From positions 1 through 21,852 of IMG/VR virus record IMGVR_UViG_3300025012_001209: 21,852 bases of DNA. One strand, 5' to 3'. The translations under genes and the position numbers were made by a program. The stretch comes from a virus. The notes beneath the pieces were generated by a model. The model was given only the letters and a program-made list of their open reading frames with translations. It did not search any database and had not been told where the DNA came from. Shown one piece after another: positions 8,705-15,892 of the stretch. Numbering within the stretch: position 1 is the first letter of the stretch; every line of letters begins with the position of its first letter.

Positions 8705-10181
8705 AATTATTTATAACTTTCGGTTCTGGGATTTCTATTTCTCTCACATACACAGGCGAACCGGCCGACTCGCCCGACACTTCCAATGAAATTGTTGTTC
8801 CTTTAATCGTTTTGCTAATTCCTAAAACCGAAAGAACTTTATTTAAAAAACCTTTGCCATTTATCTCTATCGGGTCAAGAATTTCATTGACATAAGCGAA
8901 ACATTTTACCGAGTTTAAATTTTTACCCCGTATCACTATTCTGTCCGCTATTTCTTTTTCTTTGTTTTCCCCAAAATTATTATGATGAGTTCTTATTTTA
9001 AAAGGAAAATTGGCGGTGGTGGTCGTGGTAGCATCGGTGTAAGTCGCTGGTTTGTCCATTCTATACACCGAACCATCATCATCCCCCCCGACTGTGGTAT
9101 TTACGCCCGACACCAAATAATTGGCAAAAACCCTGAACTCGGTCGGATAAGTCCTGACTGACCATTGATTTAAAATCCTATTGTATTTAAAAACCACATT
9201 GCTGTAAGTTTCCCCATCCACAGTAAGGTCGCCCACGCTCCAAGCGAAATATCGGTCTGTCGCCCAACCAGCGATGTTGGCTTCCGAAGCCGAAGCGATA
9301 GCGTCCACCCACTTCTTAATCGGTCTTTTGTTGTCTTGGGATATGCAGACAGGACGAGAGCCGTTGGTGATATAAAATCCTTTGGCGTTTTCATTGGAAT
9401 TGGAATAAAACGCGCAAAGTCCTCCGCCCATTACCACGCTTTCCTGCGAGGGTGTGCCTATTTGAATAAGACTTTCAGGAAAAGCCGAGCTGAAATTCCA
9501 ACGATGCAAACTTCTTTCTTTGAAAATAAGGACATAACCCGGAACTTTCCCTAAGGCCGTTATCGGCCCCCCGCCGTCTTCCGGTTCTATATCCACGAAA
9601 CCATTACCAGAAGTCCAAGACACTGTTGAACCATTGGAAACTCCCGAATAGAAAATTCTAGTCAAAGTAGCCGTTACTCCTGCGATATACACCCGGTCTA
9701 GGAACTCTATGCATAAGTTTCCCGCCGGCATATTAGCCAAATCAAATGCTCCTCCGGTAGTTATCCAACCAGCCGAGGTGTAACTTCTTTCCGCGTCCGT
9801 TCCATTGATAAACAAAGTCGCCCCGTTAAAGACAAGGGAACGCATTTTTTTGCTGGCAGTCAGTCCGGTTACCACCACTCCGCCCGCCACATCATTAACA
9901 TCGTAAATCACGGAGGTCGCTCCACCCGAAGCATTGATAGTTCCGAAAAGTTTGTTGTTGGCGGCGGTGTCCACATCTATATGCTGGTGAAGTCCCAACA
10001 CGGTCATATTGTCCACCATTTGCGTTCCAATAGTCGCTCTGCCTGGACGGGAGACTACCGAACCAATCTCAATATCCGCTTCGCAATTTAGAAGCAGGTT
10101 TACTGTATTGGCGGGAGAAAGAGAAACATTTGCGTCCGATAACATCGCCCCGCTAAAGTCTTGTATTTTTATACTTGGCAT
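8697..10181 (-). CDS. Tail nozzle / hub protein, beta-propeller type (494 aa)
   Basis: The sequence reads as repeated short beta-blades: LFINGTDAERSYTSAGW, CIEFLDRVYIAGVTATLTRI, ITALGKVPGYVLIFKERSLH and FYITNGSRPVCISQDNKRPI. Strings such as 'V-x-G-Y-V-L-I-F-K-E-R-S-L-H-R-W' recur in nozzle/stabilisation proteins of podovirus tails (P22 gp10 and T7 gp12-like functions), which form the hexameric tube end. The N-terminus (MPSIKIQDFSGAMLSDANVS) also fits that group. The 494-residue length is in the usual range. It lies 6 bases after the neck/adaptor-like gene and before the LamG-like gene, the expected tail order. The family is recognised by pattern only; a tail spike base or hub is the alternative. 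Confidence 0.6.
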   Translation of the reverse strand: MPSIKIQDFSGAMLSDANVSLSPANTVNLLLNCEADIEIGSVVSRPGRATIGTQMVDNMTVLGLHQHIDVDTAANNKLFGTINASGGATSVIYDVNDVAGGVVVTGLTASKKMRSLVFNGATLFINGTDAERSYTSAGWITTGGAFDLANMPAGNLCIEFLDRVYIAGVTATLTRIFYSGVSNGSTVSWTSGNGFVDIEPEDGGGPITALGKVPGYVLIFKERSLHRWNFSSAFPESLIQIGTPSQESVVMGGGLCAFYSNSNENAKGFYITNGSRPVCISQDNKRPIKKWVDAIASASEANIAGWATDRYFAWSVGDLTVDGETYSNVVFKYNRILNQWSVRTYPTEFRVFANYLVSGVNTTVGGDDDGSVYRMDKPATYTDATTTTTANFPFKIRTHHNNFGENKEKEIADRIVIRGKNLNSVKCFAYVNEILDPIEINGKGFLNKVLSVLGISKTIKGTTISLEVSGESAGSPVYVREIEIPEPKVINNYV

Positions 10182-10187
10182 TGTTGT

Positions 10188-11882
10188 TTACTGTTGTGAA
10201 TAATCCAAACTTTGCAAATTGGCTTTCCTTGTAAGGTTGCCTCGTTTATACATTTTGTTTAAAGATGGTCGCATTCTAAACCTGTTATTTGAAGGAAGAG
10301 TTCTAATAGCATCATTAAGTTTTTCTTTAAATCCGATATAAAATCCGTCCGTGTAATCCAAAATCCCGTTGTTCTTTGCTTTCATTTTCATTCGCCATTT
10401 TAGAAAATCGGAAATCATATCGTATCTTTGCAGGTCAATAGTGTCGCCATCGCTGTCCACCATTGTAATAACTTTGGCGTAATCCCCGTAGATATTGGAA
10501 TTGTCTTCATTGCCGTCCGCCAAAGGCCAAAATTCTATGTTCCCGTTTCGCACAGTAAAAGAGCTTGGTATGCCCTCGTCCTCGTCCTGCCAAACATAAG
10601 TGTCCACCGCTATTGTTACGGAAATTGAACCTGTCCCCGAAGCGGGAACACCGGTAAGAATACCAACAGTAGCGGAGCGAGTTACGCCAGTATAAGTGAT
10701 ACTGTATTTCGTCCCCGACACATAAACATTAACCGAACCGCTATCGGCAAAATCATAAGAATTGTCTATTTCCAAAGTCGTCTGTCCCGATACGGCTTGG
10801 GTAGTTACTTGCGTCCTCTTGACCCCCGTCATTTGAGCCTCAAACCAAACAGGGTCTAAATAATCCAGTTTTCCGTTGTCGCCTATCCTGACAGCGATTA
10901 AACTCTTGTTTGTTTCGGTGTCATAAGCGTCTGTCGGCATTGCCAAAATGTTCGTTCCTCTTGAAACTTGTCCTAATACAGCGTTATAGGAATAATGCTC
11001 CGGCCACCTTTTTAATTTTCCTTGAACAAGTTTAAGCCCATCATTCGCCCATTCATAGCAATCTTGGATAGTAAGTTTGTCGGAAAAATCCAATTCCAAA
11101 TCTCTCAAAGCCCTTTCTGTCATAAAACCAACCGAGCTTCTTTCCCAAGTTCCATATTGAACCCCGTCCGAATAAAGAGAGCATTTATACCAAGTGTGCG
11201 TTCCCGTGCCTGTGTCGGTAATATCCACCGCTGAACCGCCATTAGTCAAAGACACGCTAAAAGTATTGGTGGCGGATGAAATCACATAATAAAGAACTGT
11301 CGTGGAAAGTCCGGCAGGCAGAGTTGTGCCAGAAATAACTTTTATAATATCCCCATTAACCAATCCGTGAGCCGTTGAGGTGATAATGTCCGTTGTGGCG
11401 GCGGTAAAAACCACTCCGATATTATTCACATATCGCCCGAAATAATATCCCGAATTATATTCAGGTTCGGGATAGACAAGTATTGGATTATCCGCTTCCA
11501 AAGCCACCAGTCCGTTTAACGCAGTCGTGGTTAAAGCGGTTTTTGTTCCCGTTAAAGTCGTGGTGTGAGCCAATTCAATCTGGTTAAAGGGAATAAGATA
11601 AACTTTCTCTCCGGCGTAATGAGCGAAAGAAGTATTAGCCGCCAAGGTTATGGTCGCTCCGGACGGAACGGTGGTGGCGTGGGTTTTGACAAACTCCGCC
11701 GTTTCTCCGAATGGGTTGATGATTAAGTTTTGATTTATACCGAACCTGTTGATGTTGGAAACAGTCAAAGTCCCCGAAGCGGCGGCGATGTCCGCCGTTA
11801 AATGGGTTTCTTCCATCTTTAAATTCAAAAGGTGGCTTTGATTTATGAGAAGCTGTTTATTTTTCCAACTTATTACAAGCAT
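10188..11882 (-). CDS. Neck / head-to-tail adaptor-like protein with beta-rich insert (564 aa)
   Basis: The start at 11882 (MLVISWKNKQLLINQSHLLN) lies 2 bases after the upstream stop. An in-frame ATG at 11954 is rejected because it would run 70 bases into the upstream gene. Residues roughly 20-230 are beta-rich and contain repeated TTxLTGTxTALTTTALNG-like strands, consistent with a virion surface or tube domain. The C-terminal half contains DCYEWANDGLKLVQGKLKRW, FTVRNGNIEFWPLADGNED and ISDFLKWRMKMKAKNNG. A 'gly-x-hydrophobic-E-F/L-W-P' strand between helices is typical of podovirus adaptor (P22 gp4-like) and tail-tubular-A-like neck proteins. Position before the nozzle gene supports a neck role. 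It could also be a composite of adaptor and decoration domains. Confidence 0.5.
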   Translation of the reverse strand: MLVISWKNKQLLINQSHLLNLKMEETHLTADIAAASGTLTVSNINRFGINQNLIINPFGETAEFVKTHATTVPSGATITLAANTSFAHYAGEKVYLIPFNQIELAHTTTLTGTKTALTTTALNGLVALEADNPILVYPEPEYNSGYYFGRYVNNIGVVFTAATTDIITSTAHGLVNGDIIKVISGTTLPAGLSTTVLYYVISSATNTFSVSLTNGGSAVDITDTGTGTHTWYKCSLYSDGVQYGTWERSSVGFMTERALRDLELDFSDKLTIQDCYEWANDGLKLVQGKLKRWPEHYSYNAVLGQVSRGTNILAMPTDAYDTETNKSLIAVRIGDNGKLDYLDPVWFEAQMTGVKRTQVTTQAVSGQTTLEIDNSYDFADSGSVNVYVSGTKYSITYTGVTRSATVGILTGVPASGTGSISVTIAVDTYVWQDEDEGIPSSFTVRNGNIEFWPLADGNEDNSNIYGDYAKVITMVDSDGDTIDLQRYDMISDFLKWRMKMKAKNNGILDYTDGFYIGFKEKLNDAIRTLPSNNRFRMRPSLNKMYKRGNLTRKANLQSLDYSQQ

Positions 11883-11884
11883 AT

Positions 11885-12259
11885 TTATAGAGTAGTTTCC
11901 GTAATGGTAATTGTGCTGGAAGCATTTACTCCAAAAGCCGATACCGCTCCGCAACCATAATCATCAGATGAGTAGGCGACAGTAGTGCTGGCTCCCTGCC
12001 AATTTCCATCCATTGAAGTCGGAGTTACAGCCGAATGGAAAGAAAGCATAATCGCTTGGGCTTTTGTGGAGATAATACGGGAGGAACAAGAGGGTTTAGC
12101 GGAAAAAAGAGTTTTATTTTCCTGTATCCCGACCGTTATCGTAGAAGAAGAAGCCACTCTTGAAAACATACCTTTTAAGTTTGTTTGTTCTTTTCCTTTA
12201 AAAGAAATTACTATGGCTATTATTGATATTAAAATTGCTATCCCTGCTAGTATTTTCAT
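11885..12259 (-). CDS. Small protein with N-terminal membrane anchor (124 aa), unknown
   Basis: The N-terminus (MKILAGIAILISIIAIVISF) is a single hydrophobic helix followed by KGKEQ, like an uncleaved signal anchor. The rest is rich in Ser and Thr, with repeated SST (VASSSTITVG, NASSTITITETTL) and three cysteines. The start follows TTAAAAAAATG. A membrane-anchored protein in the middle of a capsid-neck operon is unusual. With its upstream neighbour (220 residues) it forms a pair with the same layout. Exported proteins of Parcubacteria often have such Ser-Ser-Thr stretches, so this may reflect the host. Possible roles are a lipid-contacting virion protein or a protein placed in the host envelope. 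I recognise no family. Confidence 0.6.
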   Translation of the reverse strand: MKILAGIAILISIIAIVISFKGKEQTNLKGMFSRVASSSTITVGIQENKTLFSAKPSCSSRIISTKAQAIMLSFHSAVTPTSMDGNWQGASTTVAYSSDDYGCGAVSAFGVNASSTITITETTL

Positions 12260-12280
12260 TTTTTTAATTTAGTTGTTAAT

Positions 12281-12339
12281 TTTTAGCTCTTATCGCACCG
12301 CTCTATATCACAAGTATAAAACGGTGAGTAAAAGCTAAA
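12281..12339 (-). other. Long imperfect inverted repeat between two anchor-protein genes
   Basis: The left arm (12282-12300) and right arm (12322-12339) pair over about 15 positions: TTTAGCT...TTA...CACCG against its complement, with one G-U-compatible mismatch and a small bulge, around a 21-base loop. The right arm overlaps the stop codon of the 220-residue gene, and the hairpin precedes the 124-residue gene. No U run follows on either strand, so it is not a standard intrinsic terminator. An RNA-stability or attenuation hairpin is possible. Confidence 0.5.
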
Positions 12340-12997
12340 TGGAAATGTCCTGACACCACACCCCCGCTTCCGCGCTCCAATTACCATAGTAAGTAGAGGA
12401 AGCCGAAGTATTGGTAATGTCGCCGATAATAGCAGTCAAAACATCGCCTGCGGCCAGAATGAAACTTGAAGCAGTCGGCACTATAATTGTCGTAGTTGTA
12501 GTCGCTACTGTGCTTGAAGCCACAAGATTTGTGGAAGCAACAGCAGTAGTGGAAGTGCCTAAACTGAATACAAGAGACGGCGCAAATGAGCCGTTGTTTT
12601 TGACATAAAGGAATGCTGTGTGAGAATCGCAGAATTTGGGGCCGGTGCTGTTGGTGTAAATCGTCCTGACAGTTCCTGTGGCGGCGGTTGAAAAAGTCCC
12701 GCCGACAACAAGTCCGTCTACTGATTGGGTAATCGTAGTCGTGCCAGTAAGAGTGGATGTCCCATCAACAGTCAAGGAAGCTCCGCCAGCCGGAGGAACA
12801 TTGACTGTTATGCCTTCCTGAAAAGTGTGCGGATTGGAAATCGTGGTGGAACTTCTGTTGATAGCCCCCAAGCTATCAACTTCCTTCACAATTCTCTCCA
12901 CATTTTTTGTTTCCAGTCTATTTCCCAAGAAAGACGAAGCGACCAAGAAAGCGATAATCAGAACGCTCAAATGGTTTTTCTTTAAATAGTCAATCAT
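12335..12997 (-). CDS. Ser/Thr-rich membrane-anchored protein (220 aa), unknown
   Basis: The N-terminus MIDYLKKNHLSVLIIAFLVA is a short basic start and one hydrophobic helix (about residues 10-24), predicting an inner-membrane anchor or uncleaved signal. The rest is strongly biased to Thr, Ser, Val, Ala and Gly, with beta-like strings (GTSTLTGTTTITQSVDGLVV, then AATGTVRTIYTNSTG) and a Thr-run segment (VATTTTTIIVPTASSFILA). Two cysteines (KFCDSH and VWCQD) lie far apart in the C-terminal half. The beta-rich 'T-G-T-x-T-I' repeats resemble stalk domains of fibres. ATG overlaps the upstream stop (ATGA). It lies two genes after the capsid gene. The same anchor-plus-SST layout is seen in the next gene. 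Its function is unknown; a virion or cell-surface fibre is an inference. Confidence 0.6.
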   Translation of the reverse strand: MIDYLKKNHLSVLIIAFLVASSFLGNRLETKNVERIVKEVDSLGAINRSSTTISNPHTFQEGITVNVPPAGGASLTVDGTSTLTGTTTITQSVDGLVVGGTFSTAATGTVRTIYTNSTGPKFCDSHTAFLYVKNNGSFAPSLVFSLGTSTTAVASTNLVASSTVATTTTTIIVPTASSFILAAGDVLTAIIGDITNTSASSTYYGNWSAEAGVWCQDISI

Positions 12998-13293
12998 TGT
13001 TTTGTTTTGCGTCCGCTTTTTACTTCCCTTACGACTTCTTTCCCTCTGTCCTCAATAATCTTGGCGGACGCTTTTACGGCTTCTTCCACTCCAAGCGGTT
13101 TAAATTTCTTTTCCACCGCTTTGTCGTAGTCTTCCGCCGTCTTAATGCCGTTGCGGATATAATCCGCCGCCTCCAAACGAGTGAGGTTGCGGGCTTTTTC
13201 CAAAGCCATCAACTCCTCCAACTCTTCGGGAGACCACGGCTGTCCGTAAGCCTTTGCCCGTCCTTGTGATACCAGATTTGCGTAATTAAGCAT
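12994..13293 (-). CDS. Hypothetical helical protein (99 aa) downstream of capsid gene
   Basis: The 99-residue product is strongly charged and helical, with an acidic first half (WSPEELEELMALEKARNL) and a basic end (KEVVREVKSGRKTKQ). No cysteines, membrane segment or known motif is seen. It lies 31 bases after the capsid gene, and its stop overlaps the next start in ATGA, so it belongs to the late transcript. In short-tailed phages this slot often holds a capsid-associated or head-completion protein, but nothing in the sequence proves that. Confidence 0.55.
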   Translation of the reverse strand: MLNYANLVSQGRAKAYGQPWSPEELEELMALEKARNLTRLEAADYIRNGIKTAEDYDKAVEKKFKPLGVEEAVKASAKIIEDRGKEVVREVKSGRKTKQ

Positions 13294-13324
13294 AAGCGTA
13301 AATTAAGCTGATAATAATTGACCT

Positions 13325-14305
13325 TTAATTTGCCCCTGTTGTCCCCCAGCAATTAAAACTCTGGCCGAGAAACAGCACATAATAAGCGTCTATTGGGTAT
13401 TCCCAGTTAAGAGAATCGTGGACTTGCGTTGATTCGCCCATTTGGGGTTTTTGAGCGAACGGCGATTTCAGGGTGCTTTTGATATTCCTTGAATCGGCCA
13501 TAAACCAATAAGCGGAAGTGTCCGTGCCATCTCCTCTTGTATCCAGTCTTGACCAGACAAGGATGTTAGAAACTTTGCTCTTCAAGGGGTTCAAATCAAC
13601 ATTCGGAGTTCCTTGAACGCCCGATGAAAAGACAACTCTTTCCGCCAAATCCTCATTAGTGGCTGAAACAATCAACTGATTAAGGTTAATCGGTCTATTG
13701 GTGCCATTAGGGTCTTTGTGGGTCTTGGCATCTTTTCTGGCGGTGATAATCGCATCTCTGGAAAGAGCCGGATTCGCCGTGGCGGCCGAATTTCTGATAA
13801 GGTTTCTGGCAGTTGTTGAGTTCTGGTTGTTGGTATGGGAAGCGGAAAAGAACACAACAGCGTCCGGGGTTGTGTTGGCTTGGGAATATCCGTAAATGTC
13901 CGTGTAGGAAGTCCCGGAAAACCCATTGGTAAGCAAGTCGGCTTGAGATTGGTCTACTCTGTCAAAAGCATAGTCCACTGCCGAGCGGACTAACTCTTGC
14001 ATTTGGTCATATCTCTCAAACATTCGCATATCCTTGGTAATGGACACACGGCCTCCGTAGCGCCTCTGCGTTGCGGAAACAGAATCCCCCTCTACTGAAC
14101 TAGCGACTGGGAGCTGGGCTCCTTCAGCCACTCGGTCAAATTTGGCAATGCCGTTCAAGATAAGGTAGTTGTAGGTTTGCCAGTTGGTTTCGGAAACATC
14201 AAAAAGTTCCTTGCCAATCCAGTCCTGCACCTTTTCTTTGGCTGACTCGTTATACCATTCGTTCAGTTTCTGGGTCAAAGTTGTGTAGTCGGTAGTTGTT
14301 AACAT
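13325..14305 (-). CDS. Major capsid protein, HK97-like fold (326 aa)
   Basis: I chose ATG at 14305 (MLTTTDYTTLTQKLNEWYNE); an in-frame ATG at 14356 would add 17 residues (MIGDSLPQFYYQFNF...) and abut the upstream gene, and is less capsid-like. Features of HK97-fold coat proteins are present: an N-terminal helical arm, the segment GGRVSITKDMRMFERYD followed by a long 'spine' helix with QELVRSAVDYAFDRVDQS, and a central stretch with NLNQLIVSATNEDLAERVVF typical of the 'residues of a strand then a short helix' A-domain. The C-terminal part (FMADSRNIKSTLKSPFAQKP, then YPIDAYYVLF) matches the usual end of coat proteins. At 326 residues it is in the normal range. It is preceded by scaffold-like and decoration-like genes. 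The family is recognised from pattern and gene order. Confidence 0.8.
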   Translation of the reverse strand: MLTTTDYTTLTQKLNEWYNESAKEKVQDWIGKELFDVSETNWQTYNYLILNGIAKFDRVAEGAQLPVASSVEGDSVSATQRRYGGRVSITKDMRMFERYDQMQELVRSAVDYAFDRVDQSQADLLTNGFSGTSYTDIYGYSQANTTPDAVVFFSASHTNNQNSTTARNLIRNSAATANPALSRDAIITARKDAKTHKDPNGTNRPINLNQLIVSATNEDLAERVVFSSGVQGTPNVDLNPLKSKVSNILVWSRLDTRGDGTDTSAYWFMADSRNIKSTLKSPFAQKPQMGESTQVHDSLNWEYPIDAYYVLFLGQSFNCWGTTGAN

Positions 14306-14355
14306 AATGATAAAATTAAATTGATAATAAAACTGCGGCAAACTATCACCTATCA

Positions 14356-14763
14356 CTAGGCGATAGCTTGCATAAATCGTCCTTCAACGATTTTGTCAGT
14401 TGCGTTTATGATTCTTTCTATAAGAAAAATCTTGTCGGTAGTGGCGGTCAAATCAACCGTCCCAGCGGCGGAAATATCATAGCGGTTTCCAACGTGTGTA
14501 GCCTGAACAGGTGTTGTGCCTGTCGTGGCGTGAACAACCACGGACGGGTCTATTCGGGTGCAAAGAATACTATCCGTGCCATCTCCTGCCGCCGAGGTTT
14601 TGGTTTCCATTGAAATAAAATCAACGGAAGCGTCCCCCGAAGCAGAAGCCGCCAAATAACCGGAAGTGAATTTCACTCCGTTATTTTTAGTGAAAGCGGT
14701 AGATGCTGTGGCCGGCAAAGAAACTGTTTTGCCCTCTTCTCTATTTTGAACAATAAAGCTCAT
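14356..14763 (-). CDS. Capsid decoration-like protein (135 aa)
   Basis: The short beta-rich, Ala/Thr/Ser-rich protein (VSLPATASTAFTKNNGVKFT, then RYDISAAGTVDLTATTDKIF) directly precedes the major capsid gene. The pattern 'K-T-V-S-L-P-A ... V-x-F-x-S-G-Y-L ... A-x-D-K-I-F-L-I-E-R' matches small head-decoration proteins that bind trimers on the mature capsid and stabilise it. There is no membrane segment; one cysteine is seen. The start codon at 14763 lies 5 bases past a perfect 9-bp hairpin (14768-14794), so translation may be tuned by RNA structure. Assignment rests on composition, size and position between scaffold and capsid genes. Confidence 0.5.
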   Translation of the reverse strand: MSFIVQNREEGKTVSLPATASTAFTKNNGVKFTSGYLAASASGDASVDFISMETKTSAAGDGTDSILCTRIDPSVVVHATTGTTPVQATHVGNRYDISAAGTVDLTATTDKIFLIERIINATDKIVEGRFMQAIA

Positions 14764-14767
14764 TTTA

Positions 14768-14794
14768 TTGCTGTTAAACTTATAATAACAGCAA
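14768..14794 (-). promoter_or_regulatory. Perfect 9-bp hairpin in the ribosome-binding region of the decoration-like gene
   Basis: TTGCTGTTA (14768-14776) and TAACAGCAA (14786-14794) are exact complements around a 9-base loop. On the minus-strand transcript the stem ends 4 bases before the ATG at 14763, overlapping the ribosome-binding region. It could set the expression level of this abundant virion protein. No U run follows, so it is not a terminator. Confidence 0.5.
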
Positions 14795-14813
14795 CCCTTA
14801 AATACTTTTGATA

Positions 14814-14835
14814 TTACTTATACCTTACTTATACC
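14814..14835. repeat. Tandem 11-bp duplication at the end of the scaffold-like gene
   Basis: TTACTTATACC occurs twice, back to back (14814-14824 and 14825-14835). The copy nearer the gene carries its TAA stop. The second copy after the stop is a plain duplication with no evident role. Confidence 0.8.
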
Positions 14836-15448
14836 ATTCGCTCGGTTTTTTGGCGGGAGTGATATTGAGAGAACTTTTTTGAGGTTTTGAAGCGGGAGCG
14901 TTGCCTGTCGGACTTGTCTTGGTTGTAGTCAAATCACTGATGTCAGGTTTAGCTTCCGCCTTCGGCCTGCGGGTGTTAAACACCGTGTAAGCGTCCTTAA
15001 TGTCCTCTAAAATGTCCTCTGCGGTATCCTTGCCCCTGCGAGGAGTATAAAACTGGCGAGCCTTATCCCAATTTTCCAGCAAATCCGTTTTAAAAGATTT
15101 GACTTCTTCCGTGTCCTGTTCGGAAACGGCAGTTGCCATACGGATAGCTTTCTTTTGGTTAGCCAACTCAAAATCCGACTTTTTAAGAAAATCAGGTTTT
15201 TCAACTTTCTTTTCTTCAATCGGTTTTTCTTCGGGTTTCTTTTCAGGCTTGTGCCTGTTATAGATTGCCCGAAACTTTTTTGCTTCGGCTAATAAAGCGT
15301 CTCTTTCAAGTTTATCAAGAGGGTCGCCGCCCTGATTGTCTAACTCATCGGACTTCGGGTCTTCTGAATTATTCTCATCAGGTTCCAGCTGAATCTCCTG
15401 CTGGTCAGGGTTGGGAGTTGTTTCCAACTCTAATTCATCATTTGTCAT
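14825..15448 (-). CDS. Scaffolding-like protein (207 aa)
   Basis: The 207-residue product is hydrophilic and lacks aromatics or cysteines in its first half. It has a very acidic N-terminus (ELETTPNPDQQEIQLEPDEN), a Lys/Glu/Pro-rich hinge (EKKPEEKPIEEKKVEKPD, about residues 68-85), helices in the middle (SFKTDLLENWDKARQFYT) and a basic, Pro/Lys/Ser-rich tail (SKPQKSSLNITPAKKP). Acidic start, coiled middle and basic tail are typical of scaffolding proteins, whose basic C-terminal helix binds the coat. Position directly before the decoration and capsid genes supports this. A sigma70-like promoter lies about 60 bases upstream. No protease domain is present. The alternative is a virion protein of unknown role. 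Confidence 0.55.
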   Translation of the reverse strand: MTNDELELETTPNPDQQEIQLEPDENNSEDPKSDELDNQGGDPLDKLERDALLAEAKKFRAIYNRHKPEKKPEEKPIEEKKVEKPDFLKKSDFELANQKKAIRMATAVSEQDTEEVKSFKTDLLENWDKARQFYTPRRGKDTAEDILEDIKDAYTVFNTRRPKAEAKPDISDLTTTKTSPTGNAPASKPQKSSLNITPAKKPSEWYK

Positions 15449-15514
15449 AGTTGATGTGTCTAGTTAATAATCGCTTTTTACAAGGGTTCGTTCCCTGTTT
15501 AATTTTCTAATTTA

Positions 15515-15543
15515 ATTATATCACCTTTTTATTTGTCAAGCAA
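15515..15543 (-). promoter_or_regulatory. Candidate promoter for scaffold-capsid block
   Basis: On the minus strand an exact TATAAT lies at 15520-15515. A -35 element may be TTGCTT (15543-15538, spacer 17). The stronger TTGACA (15539-15534) is only 13 bases away, which is short. Transcription would start near 15508, about 60 bases before the scaffold-like ATG. The upstream part belongs to the CTTGCTTGACA element, also found at 15563 and twice near 19.79 kb. Confidence 0.55.
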
Positions 15544-15565
15544 GTTTTATTTTTCAGTAATTTTG

Positions 15566-15892
15566 TCAAGCAACTTTTTCAGCAACTTTTTCAGCATTAT
15601 CTTTTCTTAATTTTTGAATTGCCAAATAAGATGCCCTTGCTCTCAATCTCAAATTTCTCACTTCTAAAAGTTGCCCCGCCATTCCTTTGGCATTGTCCAA
15701 TCTGCCTTCCAAAAATCTTTCCATTCCTTGTTTAATCAGATAGTCTTCTCTGGCATTAAGATACAGACGGAAAGTATCATTCTCATATAATTGGGCGAAA
15801 AGTCCCAATTGCTGTTCTTTGGATAAAGGCGGAATTGGTTTGTCTTTTCCAATTATCAAATCTATTATCAAATTTCTTATTTTATTTTTCAT
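15566..15892 (-). CDS. Hypothetical helical protein (108 aa) between chaperonin and scaffold
   Basis: The start at 15892 (MKNKIRNLIIDLIIGKDKPI) overlaps the end of the chaperonin gene by 11 bases; an in-frame ATG at 15922 would overlap by 41 and is less likely. The protein is basic and helical: an amphipathic N-terminus, then LSKEQQLGLFAQLYENDTFR and a Leu/Arg-rich helix (QLLEVRNLRLRARASYLA). It ends in a repeated AEKVAEKVA, encoded by a 12-bp tandem duplication. It is not a GroES: no mobile loop or beta-barrel pattern is seen. Its tight coupling to the chaperonin gene suggests coexpression. The family is unknown. Confidence 0.5.
   Translation of the reverse strand: MKNKIRNLIIDLIIGKDKPIPPLSKEQQLGLFAQLYENDTFRLYLNAREDYLIKQGMERFLEGRLDNAKGMAGQLLEVRNLRLRARASYLAIQKLRKDNAEKVAEKVA

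Noticed and set aside
15566-15892. The 108-residue gene next to GroEL as GroES
   Set aside because: It is helical and basic with no beta-barrel or mobile-loop pattern.
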